The position numbers and the translations under genes are program-made. Below, in pieces: positions 43,771 through 55,904 of a DNA stretch of 64,000 nucleotides. The notes below the pieces were generated by a model. It ran no database searches and had not been told where the DNA came from. It saw only the letters and a program-made list of their open reading frames with translations. Source of the DNA: Oxytricha trifallax (taxonomy: Eukaryota > Ciliophora > Spirotrichea > Sporadotrichida > Oxytrichidae); NCBI GenBank assembly GCA_000711775.1, contig ARYC01001455.1, forward strand, positions 43,957-107,956. The letters are read 5' to 3'. Each line of letters starts with the position of its first letter. Position 1 is the stretch's first letter.

Positions 43771-44399
43771 GTTCATTATTTTTAATGAACATATATATTT
43801 AATATAATTCATTCACAAAGAATGAGTTACTTTATACAATTAAAAAAGTAATCTCAATAAAAGCCTATAAAAATTTTTTAAATTAATTTGAGAAATTGAA
43901 ACTGACTTTGATAAATATTAAAAGGTTTTTTCGAAAATGAATTATAAACTAAGAGACATTAAGGATTTTAATTGATTAGTTGACAAAGTCAAAATAACTT
44001 TATTTGTTTAGAAAATATTTTGCAATTGTAGTGGCAAAAAATATTGCTTCATAGTTATAGAATTTTTATTATTCTTTTCTCCAATCCTTTCTGATTCATA
44101 TCCTCATTGTTTCTTTCTTATCAAAGAATTTCGAGCATCACGTGTTGCTATATGTTTCATATTATTTATCAAACTCTATTATTACATGCTAATTTATCCA
44201 GATGCGAGATTCTTCAAAGTAATAGTGTAAAAGCTTGGAAATAATGTATGATCGAGAAATCTCAATCAATAATATAATTTAAATGAGAATAAAAAATTCT
44301 TAGGGAGTAACTTTAATTAAAAGTGAAATAGCAAATTTGAAGACAATTTATTTCATAATTAAGTAATAGGAATTCTACAACTACTTTAATACAAATTAT

Positions 44400-44940
44400 C
44401 ATAGGGTTTTATTTAATTACTTAAGACCCAGAATTTAACCCTTACTACATAAGTACCTACATCTGCATCGAGAGGCGTCATTTTTAAAGTTAAAAATAAA
44501 AATAATCCAAAAAAAAATTAAAAAATATTATTTTCTTAAAATTATAAATTTAATTTAATTTTTTTTATTTATAAGTTGAAGACCCAGTATAAACCAAAAA
44601 CTAAAATCAATTAATTTAAGATGCTAAGATGTTGTTAATTTTATTATAAAATGTAAAATAGATTTATTTATAAATGTAGTTTTTAAAATTATCCTATTAT
44701 TAATTTAATTGTGGGAAATTTATCTTCAATCTATTGATTGAAAATGACAAGTGAATATAAACGAATTAACGAAAGACCACATGAGACCTCCCAAAGCAAT
44801 CAGTGAGCGTGCGTGGTATTAAGCTAGTCAGTCCAGTATTTGGGGCAACTTCCCGAACAGATGAAATTGGATCACAAAAGGTCAAAGTATAAATATCTGA
44901 TTATCTCTATCTGCCTGCCTTAAGCCCCAGTATTTATATC
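44400..44940 (-). CDS. Gene B Ig-like segments, module 2
   Basis: 44765-44940 reads VVRIQILGLKAGRQRQSDIY, TLTFCDPISSVREVAPNTGL, TSLIPRTLTDCFGRSHV; 44400-44480 reads MTPLDADVGTYVVRVKFWVL. PLDADVGTYVVRVKFW is the closing strand of a cadherin-like repeat. Confidence 0.7.
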
Positions 44941-45604
44941 CGTACAACATTTAATAATAATAATAATAATCTATTGACTATTTAATTTTAATTATCAAAT
45001 TACTTATATAATAAGAATAGAGTTATGATGGAATCTAAATAATTTCTAAGATATTTCATAAGTTATATGTAAATTTATTTTAATTTCAAGATATAATTTG
45101 GGGTTATTGACCAATAAATTAATTATATTTATTTTCGTTAAGTATTTTTAACTCATTTTAAATATATAAGAATTTGTTTCATTAAAAAAAAACCATAGAA
45201 AGAGAAGATACATTAATAGAAAAGATAAAATCATAATTATTATGTTTATTCAATATTGGAGAGAATAATAAATAAAAAAATATTAGGGAGTTTAGCAATA
45301 TTTATATTAAGGGTATTATTGATCAGTTAATATTAATGCATTTTATGAAATTATTACATGCCTTTTTTTATTAGCTAAAGTTAACACATTAATGATTATT
45401 ATATTGATTTAATCCTAACATTTGTTTTGAATAGCTTTCTTTTCTTTTCCATAAGCTTTAATTTATCTTAAACCCACATAAAGCTTTTACTCTACATCTT
45501 GCACTAAATTATTATTTTATTAACAATTAAAATTTCAAATATACACAAATCCATATTAAGTATAAGAAATATAGGGTTTTGATTTAAAACAACAAAAATT
45601 GTCT

Positions 45605-46255
45605 AGATACTTACAGTTATTTGGCAAGAATCAATAACTAGCCCTAATGAGAATATTTCTAAATAATTATTTTTGATTACCATGACTTCTTCTAAGTTTG
45701 CAATTAATCTAACTCTTTTTCTTATTTTAACTCGTCTTATTTGTTTGTAAGCTTAATTGTAAGAAGAATTTGAATTTAAAAAGAAAAAGCAGTAATTTAA
45801 TTATAATAAAATACAATTAACTCAATTAAAATGAATTCAGATTTTACTAAGATCATTAAAATTTAATTATATATTACCTTATAAAAAATAATATATTATT
45901 AATTTAATCAGAAGTAGACTAGATAAAACATTAAAAATGCATAAAATAGATATCTGTTTTTATTATTATAATTAATTTTGTAAGTATTATTTTTTTATTT
46001 AAATTTCTTGCTTAAAATTTTTAAAAATAAATTTATATTTTATAATTTGATGAGATATGTGATTTGAGTACTGTTAGTCATACTCATAAATGTTGGAATG
46101 CCTGTATATTTATCAACTGACCAATCAAATCCTATTTCACTGTTGAAGCAATCTTTATAAATTATTATATACTTTATATTTATCATATATTTTATGTAAT
46201 ATTTTACTAATCTGAAGGCCAATTGAAGCTGTAAGATTTAGAAGCTATTGGTAAA
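45605..46255 (-). CDS. Gene B Ig-like segments, module 2
   Basis: 46200-46255 reads LTLPIASKSYSFNWPSD; 46030-46150 reads DCFNSEIGFDWSVDKYTGIP, TFMSMTNSTQITYLI; 45605-45660 reads FSLGLVIDSCQITVSI. DWSVDKYTGIPTFMSM is a putative-Ig strand pair. 45000-45600 and 45665-46020 are AT-rich with nothing seen. Confidence 0.65.
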
Positions 46256-46374
46256 GTCAAGATTTAGTCATTAAATAAAAATATGTTTTATGTCTACAAA
46301 GGGATCTAGGAATTATGGTTTATAATTTCCGCAAGCTAAAGCTGGAATCTCTTTGATTATAAAGAAAATTGAGT

Positions 46375-47590
46375 GGATTGATCGTGAATATTAGAAATAA
46401 ATGCAAGTGAATTTATGAAAAGTATGGTATAAAGCATCAATATAAGTCTTAATTTCTTCATTTTTATCATCATCTCCATTCTACTTAACTTTTCAAATCA
46501 TCATTCAATCCTTCAACAACATTCGCGTTCTCATTATTTTTCTGGTGTCAAAAATGAGATTTATTGGTGATGCTGGAGCTCAAGCCTCCTCTACAACTAA
46601 GTTCAATTCTTATTTTTCATCATTCCTACTCAAGGAGGAGAATCCATTATGTTTAGCGAAAATTTTGAAATTTAGAGATGTTTAATAAATTTAATCAGCC
46701 TGATTAAAGCTTTTTTAGTTTTAATGAGCAAATATTATTTTTTGTACTATTGTAGAAATACATTTGAATTTGGAAAATTAATTATATAAATTAATAATAA
46801 ATCAAAATCGTGGCAGTAAAGTTGGCCAATTTGAACGATCTAGGGCTCATTCGACAGAGAATTCAAAATTAGCTGAACTTCACTATTGGCGGTACTATTT
46901 TATCGCAACCCCAGAGCGAGATAACTTCACTTTAATGTGAGGGTAAAATTTAATGAATTTAGATGAGTTTAATTAAAGTCAAGTTATCTCGCCAAGGATG
47001 CAATAAAATAGTACCACCAATAATAAAGTCCAGCTAATTTTGAATTCTCTATCGAATGAGCCCAAGATCGTTCAAAATGGCCAACTTTAACTGCCACGAT
47101 TTTGATTTATTATTAATTTAATTATAATTAATTTTCCAAATTCAAATGTATTTCTACAATAATAGGTTTAATTTATAAGGGATTCTTAATAGGTATGTCT
47201 TAATTAATTTTTAAATGATATTTATTAATTAAGACTTAGACTGATTAAATTTATTAAACACCTCTAAATTTCAAAATTTTCGCTAAACATAATAGAGTCT
47301 CCTCCTTAGCAGGTATGATGAAAAATCAAAATTAAACTTAGCTGTAGAGGAGGTTTCTGCTCCAGCACCAATAACTCTCATATTTTTGACACCAGAAAAA
47401 TAATGAACAAAACGAGAATGCTGTTGAAGGATTGAATGATGATTTGAAAAGTTAAGTAGAATGGAGATGATAATGAAATTTAAGAAATTAAGACTGATAT
47501 TGATACTTTATACCATACTTTTCATATATTCACTTGCATTTATTTCTAATATTCACGATAAATCCACTTAATTCTCTTTAATATCTAGTT
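46375..47590. repeat. Inverted duplication with a MITE at its centre
   Basis: The left arm (46375-46710) and right arm (47228-47590) are inverted copies with scattered mismatches, running from TATTAGAAATAAATGCAAGT to its complement. Both arms encode, on opposite strands, VVEGLNDDLKSQVEWR-like sequence (left VVEG, right AVEG), and the right arm's minus strand reads MRVIGAGAETSSTAKFNFDF. MITE copy 3 occupies the spacer between the arms. Confidence 0.7.
46747..47163. mobile_element. Palindromic MITE, copy 3
   Basis: Starts TATTGTAGAAATACATTTGA and ends TCAAATGTATTTCTACAATA with TA flanks; arms of about 190 bp through GGCGGTACTATTTTATCGCA, centre near 46955. It lies at the middle of the 46.4-47.6 kb inverted duplication. 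Confidence 0.85.
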
Positions 47591-48074
47591 ATTATATTTT
47601 AAAATTTTGATTGCCAACTAGCTTCCATTTTTCATTTCTAATTACAATTAATCTTTCAAAAATTACATATTTTCTATTATATTAAAATATTTATTTCACT
47701 AATCTAAATTAATAGAAAAAAAAATTTAATTAAATATTCAAAAATAAGAAATCGAGAAATATTTGAAATAAAATAATTTTGTCTATAAGTTACTCTTTTA
47801 TCGCTAATATTATCATACTAGTCAAAATATTTGTTTTTAAGCAAAGAAAAGTAGTTAATATTTTGCAATTAAAATAGATACTATAATATAGATTTTTTGA
47901 ATTTTATATTCATATTAAAATATTATTTAAATTATTAATAAACTCTAATGCGAAATCTCTTAAAATGCTTTTTTAATATTATTCTTAGAAAAAGAATTAA
48001 ATTTGACGTTAAATTAAATTTGTAGACTTTATGTAATTTGAATAATTAATTTACTGTTAATATTATATTAAGAT

Positions 48075-48245
48075 ATAAGTATAAATTTAATATTCTAAGT
48101 AAACTCCAATAGGATTAATTAATCTATATTCACCTAACTCTACAGTGTATGTTAGTTATGTATAGATTAAATTAGTTGCTAGTTTATTAGATTAGCCACC
48201 ACTTCCACTATTAATTATCCAATTTAGACATGAGTATGGAGATCC
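48075..48245 (-). CDS. Gene B Ig-like segment, module 2
   Basis: Reads TMGSPYSCLNWIINSGSGGQ, SNKLATNLIYTQLTYTVELG, EYRLINPIGVYL. The continuous frame with Ser/Gly linker and beta strands resembles the start of the Ig-like region after a propeller. Confidence 0.65.
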
Positions 48246-48540
48246 CATTGTTGTGTTGTAAATTTAAAATTTTTATTTCATTAAGTTATTACTAATTTAT
48301 GTATAAAACATTTTTTAATTATATTTATAATTATATCATTAAAGGCATATCAAATAGAAATTTAAAATAAAAATATAAAATTTGGGGAATAAAAAACTAC
48401 TTTAAATTTTTTAATTTGCATTAAATATAATTTTTTGTACTAGTTGATTTATGAAAAATAAGAGGAATACTTTAATTTAAGATGAAAATTAATAATTTAA
48501 TTAAGTATAAGGATGAACTTAAATAAAAATGTAAAAAAAA

Positions 48541-48738
48541 ACAGAACATCTTTATGCATAACTTCATATACATCTCCGTCTGTATGAATCATCTTTTCTT
48601 ATTTTTGATTTCTACTTTTTGCTGAAGCTAAGTCTTATGCCCAATAAGTTTATTAAAATAATTTCAGTATTTTAAATGTATCTTACCAAATTATTTTGAA
48701 AATAGTCCTACTCCATCTTTGTTTAATAAGTTTTCCAT
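48541..48738 (-). CDS. Short coding-like pieces, uncertain gene
   Basis: 48664-48738 reads MENLLNKDGVGLFSKQFGKI then HLKY and TGA; 48541-48600 in another frame reads IHTDGDVYEVMHKDVLFF. Not propeller or Ig-like. DGDVYEV is faintly MORN-like. They may be segments of another gene, or chance. Confidence 0.3.
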
Positions 48739-48769
48739 ATTTATTTTTAATTATTAATTTTAATTTATC

Positions 48770-48835
48770 AATTTACTATTATAAAATATGATTGTCACAG
48801 CCGAGTAAGCAGATACTATATTTAAAGAAATTAGT
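48770..48835 (-). CDS. Gene B short segment
   Basis: Reads LNIVSAYSAVTIIFYN on the minus strand, beta-strand-like. Assigned to gene B by strand and position only. Confidence 0.35.
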
Positions 48836-48963
48836 GAATAAAATAATTTACCAAGATTATTAGAATCACCGAAATTATAAATCAAACTATCAAACATTAT
48901 TAACTTTAATCTTGCTGAATATAAAATATATAATATGAGTTCTATTGATTTGTTTGTTAATTG

Positions 48964-49383
48964 AATATTGTAGAAATACATTTGAATTTGGAAAATTAAT
49001 TAAAATTAAATTTACTTTAAATCAAAATCGTGGCAGTTAAAGTTGGCCAATTTGAACGATCTAGGGCTTATTCGATAGAGAATTCAAAATTAGCTGGACT
49101 TTACTATTGGCGGTACTATTTTATCGCAGCCCTGGACCGAGATAACTTGACTTTAATGTGAGGGTGTAATTTAATGAATTTAGATAAATTTAATTAAAGT
49201 GAAGTTATCTCGGTCCAGGGCTGCGATAAAATAGTACCCCAATAGTAAAGTCTAGCTAATTTTGAATTCTCTATCGAATAAGCCCTAGATCTTTCAAATT
49301 GGCCAACTTTAACTGCCACGATTTTGATTTATATTAAATATAATTTTAATTAATTTTCCAAATTCAAATGTATTTCTACAATA
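48964..49383. mobile_element. Palindromic MITE, copy 4
   Basis: TA-flanked TATTGTAGAAATACATTTGA...TCAAATGTATTTCTACAATA, about 420 bp, with the inner pair GCAGCCCTGGACCGAGATAA and its complement differing from the other copies (CCAGAGCGAG, CCTGGAGCGAG). The inner arm sequence therefore varies between copies while pairing is kept within each copy. Confidence 0.85.
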
Positions 49384-49389
49384 ATGAAT

Positions 49390-49736
49390 TTAAAAGCTAA
49401 AAATTCACTTGTAAAAATATTTTCTGTAATGTTTCACTATAAGCTAATTACAATTGGGTGTCTAAATAAAGTGAAAACTAATGTAGGTTGAAATTTTTAG
49501 AGTACTCTGTAAAAGAGATAGAAATAGAAAAGTTTAGTGAAAGTTATGGAAGTTTATAGATAATGATTCAGTACATAGTTTTAACGAACTATCGAACCTA
49601 AATTTATGCATGGAAAGAATTAGAAGGTCGCAGCTGTAAATTTTAGCTTGAGATAGACAATGAAAGTCTACAACAAAAATTATAAAAGATAATATTTCTC
49701 CAAGATCATTTGGAACATAAAATTCTAAACAAATGA
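49390..49736 (+). CDS. Plus-strand coding segment, unknown charged protein
   Basis: About 115 codons without TGA, starting just past MITE copy 4 and ending at TGA 49734-49736: FTCKNIFCNVSLQANYNWVS, KQSENQCRLKFLEYSVKEIE, IEKFSESYGSLQIMIQYIVL, TNYRTQIYAWKELEGRSCKF, QLEIDNESLQQKLQKIIFLQ, DHLEHKILNK. The composition is convincingly protein-like with heptad-like charge spacing at the end. The reverse strand (49534-49746) is also open but looks like a shadow. No family recognised; antisense to gene B. Confidence 0.5.
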
Positions 49737-49944
49737 TGTAGGACAAAAATTAAAGAGAAAATTATAAAAATAAAACATTAGATTTTTTATTAAAAATTAA
49801 CTAAATAAAAACAATAAATATATCATGAAATAGTTGTTTTCAGGCATATAAAATGATCACTTTGTAAAGTGTCAAACATTATTTCTTAAATTAATTTTAT
49901 AATGTCAAGACTATTATAAAATGAATAAAAATGATAATTATTAC

Positions 49945-49990
49945 CGATAAATTGCAGCTACTGTCATATTAGCCTTAAAGAATTTATTCA
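49945..49990 (-). CDS. Gene B short segment
   Basis: Reads FFKANMTVAAIYR; FFKAN is also found at 61.08 kb, suggesting a homologous blade strand. Small and tentative. Confidence 0.35.
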
Positions 49991-50512
49991 TGATCTCTTG
50001 TTAATTAATTTAAAATTTAATGTTATTTAATAAGAACATATTAATTTCAGTTTGAATAAAATTCCAAGCAATATCAATTAACCATTTTAAACTTTATAAA
50101 AATTATTAGTAGTAATAAGGTTTAACGGCTGTTCTCCATTAAAAACCTTGAAGTTAAGTGAAAACAAAAATACATATATTGATAAGCTAATATTTTATTT
50201 GATATTTAAATTTATTCAATCCTCTTCTACAGTTTTTGTCAATTAAATAATAATGTTCATATTAACTAAAAAAATCAAAATAAAATAAGTAAAACAATTG
50301 ATACTTATAATTATTTTCAATCTCACATTATCTTTTATATATTTTTATAAAAATTAAATATTAAGTCAATATTTTAATAAATTATTTACTTTTGTTGACC
50401 ATCTGCTTTATAATAATTTATAATATAGATAATTATAAAACTTATATATTTTCCATGTATATCATTACTTATTTAAATTATTTAAGAGTCATAAATAATT
50501 TGAACTTATTTT

Positions 50513-50708
50513 GGCACCCCCCAAAACACTTTTCCCGAATCATAAATTTTTTTCGAAATCCTAACCTTATTACCACACGCGAAAATCTTTGGTTTATTTT
50601 GAGGTTTTGGTCTTTTGGGGTTTTTTTGTCATGATTTAAGTGGGGAAATAAATTTCTGATTTCTTAAAAAAAATTTATGATTCGGGAAAAGTGTTTTTAG
50701 GGGGGACT
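50513..50708. mobile_element. Small poly-C/poly-G foldback (196 bp)
   Basis: CACCCCCCAAAACACTTTTC at 50514 is inverted at about 50665-50706 (GGGAAAAGTGTTTTTAGGGG), with arms of about 45 bp and a loop of about 100 bp. The G6/C6 ends recall the larger poly-G foldbacks, but no other block is shared, so membership of the family is uncertain. Confidence 0.6.
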
Positions 50709-50939
50709 CTTATATTTAATATTTACGATTCTATTATGAAACATTTTAGACATATAATAAAAATAGAAATTAAAAAATCTTTTAAAATTTAGAAAATTAA
50801 TTATATTTCCTTGATATATGATTTGAGTATCTTAAATTAATTAAACAATAAAAATCTAACATTAAATATCTAAATTAGATTTATTATTTAAAGAAATATT
50901 ATATTTTTGACAATTCTTAATCATAAATATAATTTCCCC

Positions 50940-51240
50940 TCCAAATATTTTGCTATGTATGCAGCATAAATGTAGTTATCATCTTGTGTTATACTATTAT
51001 ATTTTAATTACAAATAATACCAGTAGCCACAGGTGACCAGTACAAATGATCATAAGCTCTATCAAAAACATGGGTGAAAGTTGATATACTTATTTTAGAA
51101 GCATATATACTCAAACTTCCTTGTTTTTTAAATTAACTTTCTAAATAATGTATAAAAAACGTGAAATCTTAAAATTAAATTAAAAATTTAATTTGTGTAA
51201 CTGCTAGATAAATATATGTTCCATCTTCTACAAAAGCTTA
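50940..51240 (-). CDS. Gene B propeller segments, module 2
   Basis: 51188-51240 reads AFVEDGTYIYLAVTQI; 51005-51120 reads SLSIYASKISISTFTHVFDR, AYDHLYWSPVATGIIC; 50940-51000 reads SITQDDNYIYAAYIAKYLE. EDGTYIYLAV and DDNYIYAAYIAKY are blade strands. Confidence 0.65.
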
Positions 51241-51589
51241 TGAAATATAAAAGAAATTTTATATAAATTGTTTTTTCGATATAATAAGTTTGGTAAATAA
51301 AATAAAATAATATGGCATTTTAAGAAAATGTTAATATTTTCAATTAAATATAATTCCCGCTTGAGAGAGAATGTGAATTTTAAAGCTAAAAGATTTTTGT
51401 TAATATTTATAGAAGTATGTAATTATTAAGATAATTTATTTAAGAATATTTACTAACTAATTGTTTAACATTAATTTTTAAGTTATTTTAGGCATATATA
51501 TATTTTTTTCATATTAAATTAGATAAGCAAACTATGAAAGTTTAAATACCCATATATAGATAAATATTTAATTTTTTTGCTTTTCAGTG

Positions 51590-51655
51590 ACTTTAATAAA
51601 TAATAACCTGGCAAGGATACATATAATTGCAGCTAGTATTATCTATTTAACCTTA
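51590..51655 (-). CDS. Gene B propeller segment
   Basis: Reads RQYQLQLYVSLPGYYLLK on the minus strand. Short; assigned by strand, order and beta-strand pattern. Confidence 0.45.
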
Positions 51656-52487
51656 TTAAGAACCAATTAATTTTTTTGGGTCAATAACAGCTTATAAATA
51701 ATAATTTAGAAAGAGTTTTTTTCTCTATAAATTATTTTTTAAATACAGAAAATGATCATAATTACTTAGTTTTTCTTAAATATTTCATTTTGTTTTTGAG
51801 TAAATTATATAAACTCTTAATATAACAAACTGAAAAATTAATTACTTTCTTGATTACTTTTTATGTTTTGGTGTGCTTGTCTATCTACCCCAATTTTATT
51901 TGAAAATTTATCATATTAGAACTAGCCTCTTATCTCGTCAAATTCAGATAAAATATCACGAATAAAATATTAAACATATTTTATAACAATTATATCGCTC
52001 AATAAAAGCAAAAATTAATGAAACTTATGACATAAATTAGTATAAATTTTCATAATATTGGGCGTAAAAATTGATTAATTTTCTTCAAATAAATGTATAA
52101 ATAATATAATTTCTAAATGAATACTTATTTGAAGTTACAGAAAATTTCATTAGATTAATTTTTATATGAGTTATTAATTTAATTTTACAATATATTTAAA
52201 TTTATTTTTAATAGTCGCTTCATTAAGCTATACATTAATATATAATTTCATTGTTATATATATTTATAGGAAAATTATAAATTTTTTGTCAAATATTATT
52301 TGTAACAACATTTGTAACAACATTTTTTATTTGAGTTATGTGATAAATATGAAGAAAATTTTGCTTTCACTGATTTAAAGAATAGTTAAAATTAATTTTA
52401 TTATTTTATTCGTGATTTCTACCCGTACAAGATTGGTGGATATTTTTTAAAAATATTTCAAATAATTATAGAAGTAAATAAACAAGT

Positions 52488-52610
52488 ACCCTCCAAAGTT
52501 TTAAATAAGCCAAATTTGCAAGCTTCTCTCCAGTTGTTTTATTATATTTTGTAAATACTTGATAGGCACTTGATGCTTAATAACATATAGCTCCGAAAAC
52601 ATAAAAGTAT
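52488..52610 (-). CDS. Gene B propeller segment, module 2
   Basis: Reads FGAICYQASSAYQVFTKYNK, TTGEKLANLAYLKLWR. A.Q.F.KYNKTTGEKL.NLAY is a clear blade. Confidence 0.7.
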
Positions 52611-52924
52611 CAATTATTTTTATTCAAAAATACTATCATTGCTAATATCTTTATATTAATATAAAGAAAAAATATAAAATAAACAGTTAATCTTAAGTTA
52701 ATTTAAAATTAAATAGTTTTTATTTATTATTTGATTGCTTAGAAAGATTAATTTTATTTCATCTAATAAAGTCCTTCATATAAATTAACAATTTATTTGT
52801 ATTTATAATTTTTATAAATCTCATGAATTTTCGGAATAATATGCAATTCATAAATATATTTATGCATTATATGTATAAACATTTGTAATTATTTAAAATA
52901 TATTTATAAAAGAAATCTGTATTC

Positions 52925-52990
52925 TCTGAGGTTAGCATAGTCTAAATGCCACTGAAAGAAAGTTCTGCAGAAGTTGCGTAACTAATGTAT
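52925..52990 (-). CDS. Gene B propeller segment
   Basis: Reads ISYATSAELSFSGIQTMLTS then E. Other frames are open, but this one lacks TGA and has the ISYATS start common to blades. 53000-53880 shows nothing coding. Confidence 0.45.
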
Positions 52991-53881
52991 TAATAATATT
53001 TTTATAGATATAATTGATTAAATTATAAATATATAAATAAATTGAAAATTTTAATTAAAATATATAATTGTATTGTTAAACAGGATAATCACCAGAAATA
53101 TCAATCTTTGCAAATTAATGGTTTCTTCATAAATATAACTTACATTTTAATTATAATTAGAAAATTACACTTTTAGATTATATCTTATGAATATAAATTA
53201 TAAACTAAATTTTATGATATTCTTAAATAGAATAATAGCAATCGAATATCTTAATAGCTGATTATATTAAGTTTACAATCGTAAAACAAATAGTGAAAGA
53301 AATCCTCGAATTTGAAACAAATTGAGTTTCATATGATGTTACAACATATTAGTTTAATAGGTAAGTTACTTTTTTTAATTATTTAAAGTTTATTAATTAA
53401 TAAAGACGAAAGATATGAGTTGAGGAATAATTAAGTTACAATTTAAATATCAATAGCTTATATTATTAATATTTGTGTTATTGCTAATAATAAAACTATT
53501 GGTTAAATAAGTTGTACTTACTTTATAATCCAATAAGAGTGAGTAATTGTAAATTTAGCCTAATTACATATAAATTTTGTAATTTTAATTTAATTGTTAT
53601 TAACTCTAAATCTTGCTTCTTAACTTCTTAATTGATTAATGAAGTTATATAATATAATAGATATGAAATTTAAAGCCAATCAGTATAGAACATTAAAATT
53701 TAGAGCAGCTAATAGCAATTAGATAATAATTTTTAATATTTTTTGATTCTGTTTAAAATATTATTAATAAAACAAGCAAAATTATTGGACTTTCCGACAT
53801 TTTTGATTTAATTGGACTTTTAAGTATTTTGTTTGGGAGATTTTTATCCACCAAAACTAATAGGTTGTTTTTATTAGGTCT

Positions 53882-54303
53882 AATATTGTAGAAATACATT
53901 TGAATTTGGAAAATTAATTAGAATTAAATTAATAATAAATTAAAATCGTGGCAGTTTAAGTTGGCCAATTTGAACGATCTAGGGCTCATTCGATAGAGAA
54001 TTTAAAATTAGCTGGACTTTACTATTGGCGGTACTATTTTATCCCATCGAGGGAGCGAGATAACTTCAATTTAATGTGAGGGTATACTTTAATGAATTTA
54101 GATATGTTTAATTAAAGTGAAGTTATCTCGCTCCCTCGATGAGATAAAATAGTACCGCCAATAGTAAAGTCCAGCTAATTTTGAATTCTCTATCGAATGA
54201 GCTCAAGATCGTTTAAATTGGCCGACTTTAAACTGCCACGATTTTAATTTATTATTAATTTAATTCTAATTAATTTTCCAAATTCAAATGTATTTCTACA
54301 ATA
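53882..54303. mobile_element. Palindromic MITE, copy 5
   Basis: TATTGTAGAAATACATTTGA and inverted TCAAATGTATTTCTACAATA with TA flanks; arms of about 190 bp, inner GGGAGCGAGATAACTTCAAT paired with its complement. 422 bp; no coding. Confidence 0.85.
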
Positions 54304-54601
54304 TTTGGATAAACTCAAATTTAAAAAATAAATTTTAATTTTTTTTGTACCTTTTCGTTTATATATTAAGTTAGTACATATTAATATGACAAATAGTAAT
54401 TAGTTCCACAATTATAAAATATTTTTCTCATAAGTATAGGTAATTAAATGTTTTTTGCAAAAATTATTATCATTTAATAATGGTTATTAATTTTTTATGG
54501 AGCTATTATTAAGCATAATATTTTGATTTAGTGTTATAATCAGGTTAGATAATGAATAATATTTAAAAAAGTGTTAAAATAAAAAGAGTTATTATAATTT
54601 C

Positions 54602-54880
54602 TTTTAGCATTAACGTCTGTCCTATTCCCAGCAATGTATATAGCATTATTTGCTTTATCAATAGCAAAAATATTATAAAGGGGGTTGACTGAAAAATCAT
54701 AAGAACCCACAGCTTATCTCATATAATTTAAGTATTTCATACTAATTATAACAAATGAAAAAGGTAATTAAAAATATAGATGGGTCTTCCTCTTCCATAC
54801 TTTAAAAATAAACATAATCAATTTACTCAAATTTCACAAGGATAACTTTTTATGAGCCATAAGATGATGAATAAGAAATG
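54602..54880 (-). CDS. Gene B propeller segments, module 2
   Basis: 54770-54880 reads SSSYGSQKVILVKFEQIDYV, YFQSMEEEDPSIF; 54602-54722 reads MRQAVGSYDFSVNPLYNIFA, IDKANNAIYIAGNRTDVNA. IDKANNAIYIAGNRTD is a textbook SBBP-type blade (D..N.IYIAG.T). Confidence 0.75.
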
Positions 54881-54994
54881 TCAAAATATCATTATATTAA
54901 ATATTTAAAACAAATAGACAAAACAATTTATTTTTTCTATTTTAAAATCAAAATTACATAATTAGTCTTATAAGAATATTTATTTATTTAAAGT

Positions 54995-55085
54995 TAGACT
55001 AAGAAAGAAGTAACGCATAAACTCCAGATTAATTAAAACCAAATGCACAGCTTGAGAATTCAGATATTGCAGGATAATTTTTAAA
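54995..55085 (-). CDS. Gene B propeller segment, module 2
   Basis: Reads KNYPAISEFSSCAFGFNQSG then VYALLLSQ. S.CAFGFNQSGVYALL is blade-like. Confidence 0.65.
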
Positions 55086-55389
55086 AGTAATAAAATCAAA
55101 ATCTTTTTAAATTTACGCCTAATAAGCTTAAAAGAAAATTATAATTTAAAAAAATGATAATTCTCTAATTTTTACTTGATTGTATTTATTTTAATTATTT
55201 TTTTTATATTTAGATCTTTTTAACATAGAAAATACTTTATATCATCTTAAAAGGTTATTATAGCATCTTCATCTTTCTATTTTTACGAAATTGACATAAA
55301 TATTATTATTGTATGGATTATTCTTTTTTAAAAAAAGTTAAGTTAAATTAATACATATTTTAATGTTTTAATTAAACTTAACTTTTTCT

Positions 55390-55630
55390 TATCCATGATT
55401 CCAATATAATCCCTGTCGTAACACTTGTAGCAGAATGACCCCAATATTATATTAAATGATATTTTTTTTAATAAAGTTTACCCATTAAATAGGTATCTAC
55501 GAAATCTTTTAATAATTAATCTATTAAGATATTCTTCAATAAATAAATATTGCTGTCCATTTTATCAAGAGTCAATATAAATCCTTGTTATTACCCATTA
55601 TACTTTGATGTTATCCAAGTTCTAATTTAA
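55390..55630 (-). CDS. Gene B propeller segments, module 2
   Basis: 55495-55630 reads RTWITSKYNGQQQGFILTLD, KMDSNIYLLKNILIDQLLKD, FVDT; 55390-55452 reads WGHSATSVTTGIILESWI. QQQGFILTLDKMDS matches D.FLARI...G of other blades. Confidence 0.65.
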
Positions 55631-55904
55631 TAAAATTTCTTTGATAAATTAAACATTTATTCATGATTATTGAATTCAATATATTGAACAAGAAAAATGT
55701 TTTTATTACTAATATCAATATGATAATATAAATTATCATATTGATTTCATATAATAAAGTTATTATTAAAATATTATTTTAATTATAAATTGATCATGTA
55801 TAGTATTAATATTCATTTCAATTTAATCCTCAAATAAAGAGTGATTGAAGCACTTAAATTTTGGCAAAAATCTATTTGAATCTATAATTATTATTCAATA
55901 ATAT

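Noticed and set aside
46747..54303. CRISPR-like regularly spaced repeats
   Set aside because: The repeats are 420-bp palindromes with TA flanks several kilobases apart, in a eukaryotic germline locus.
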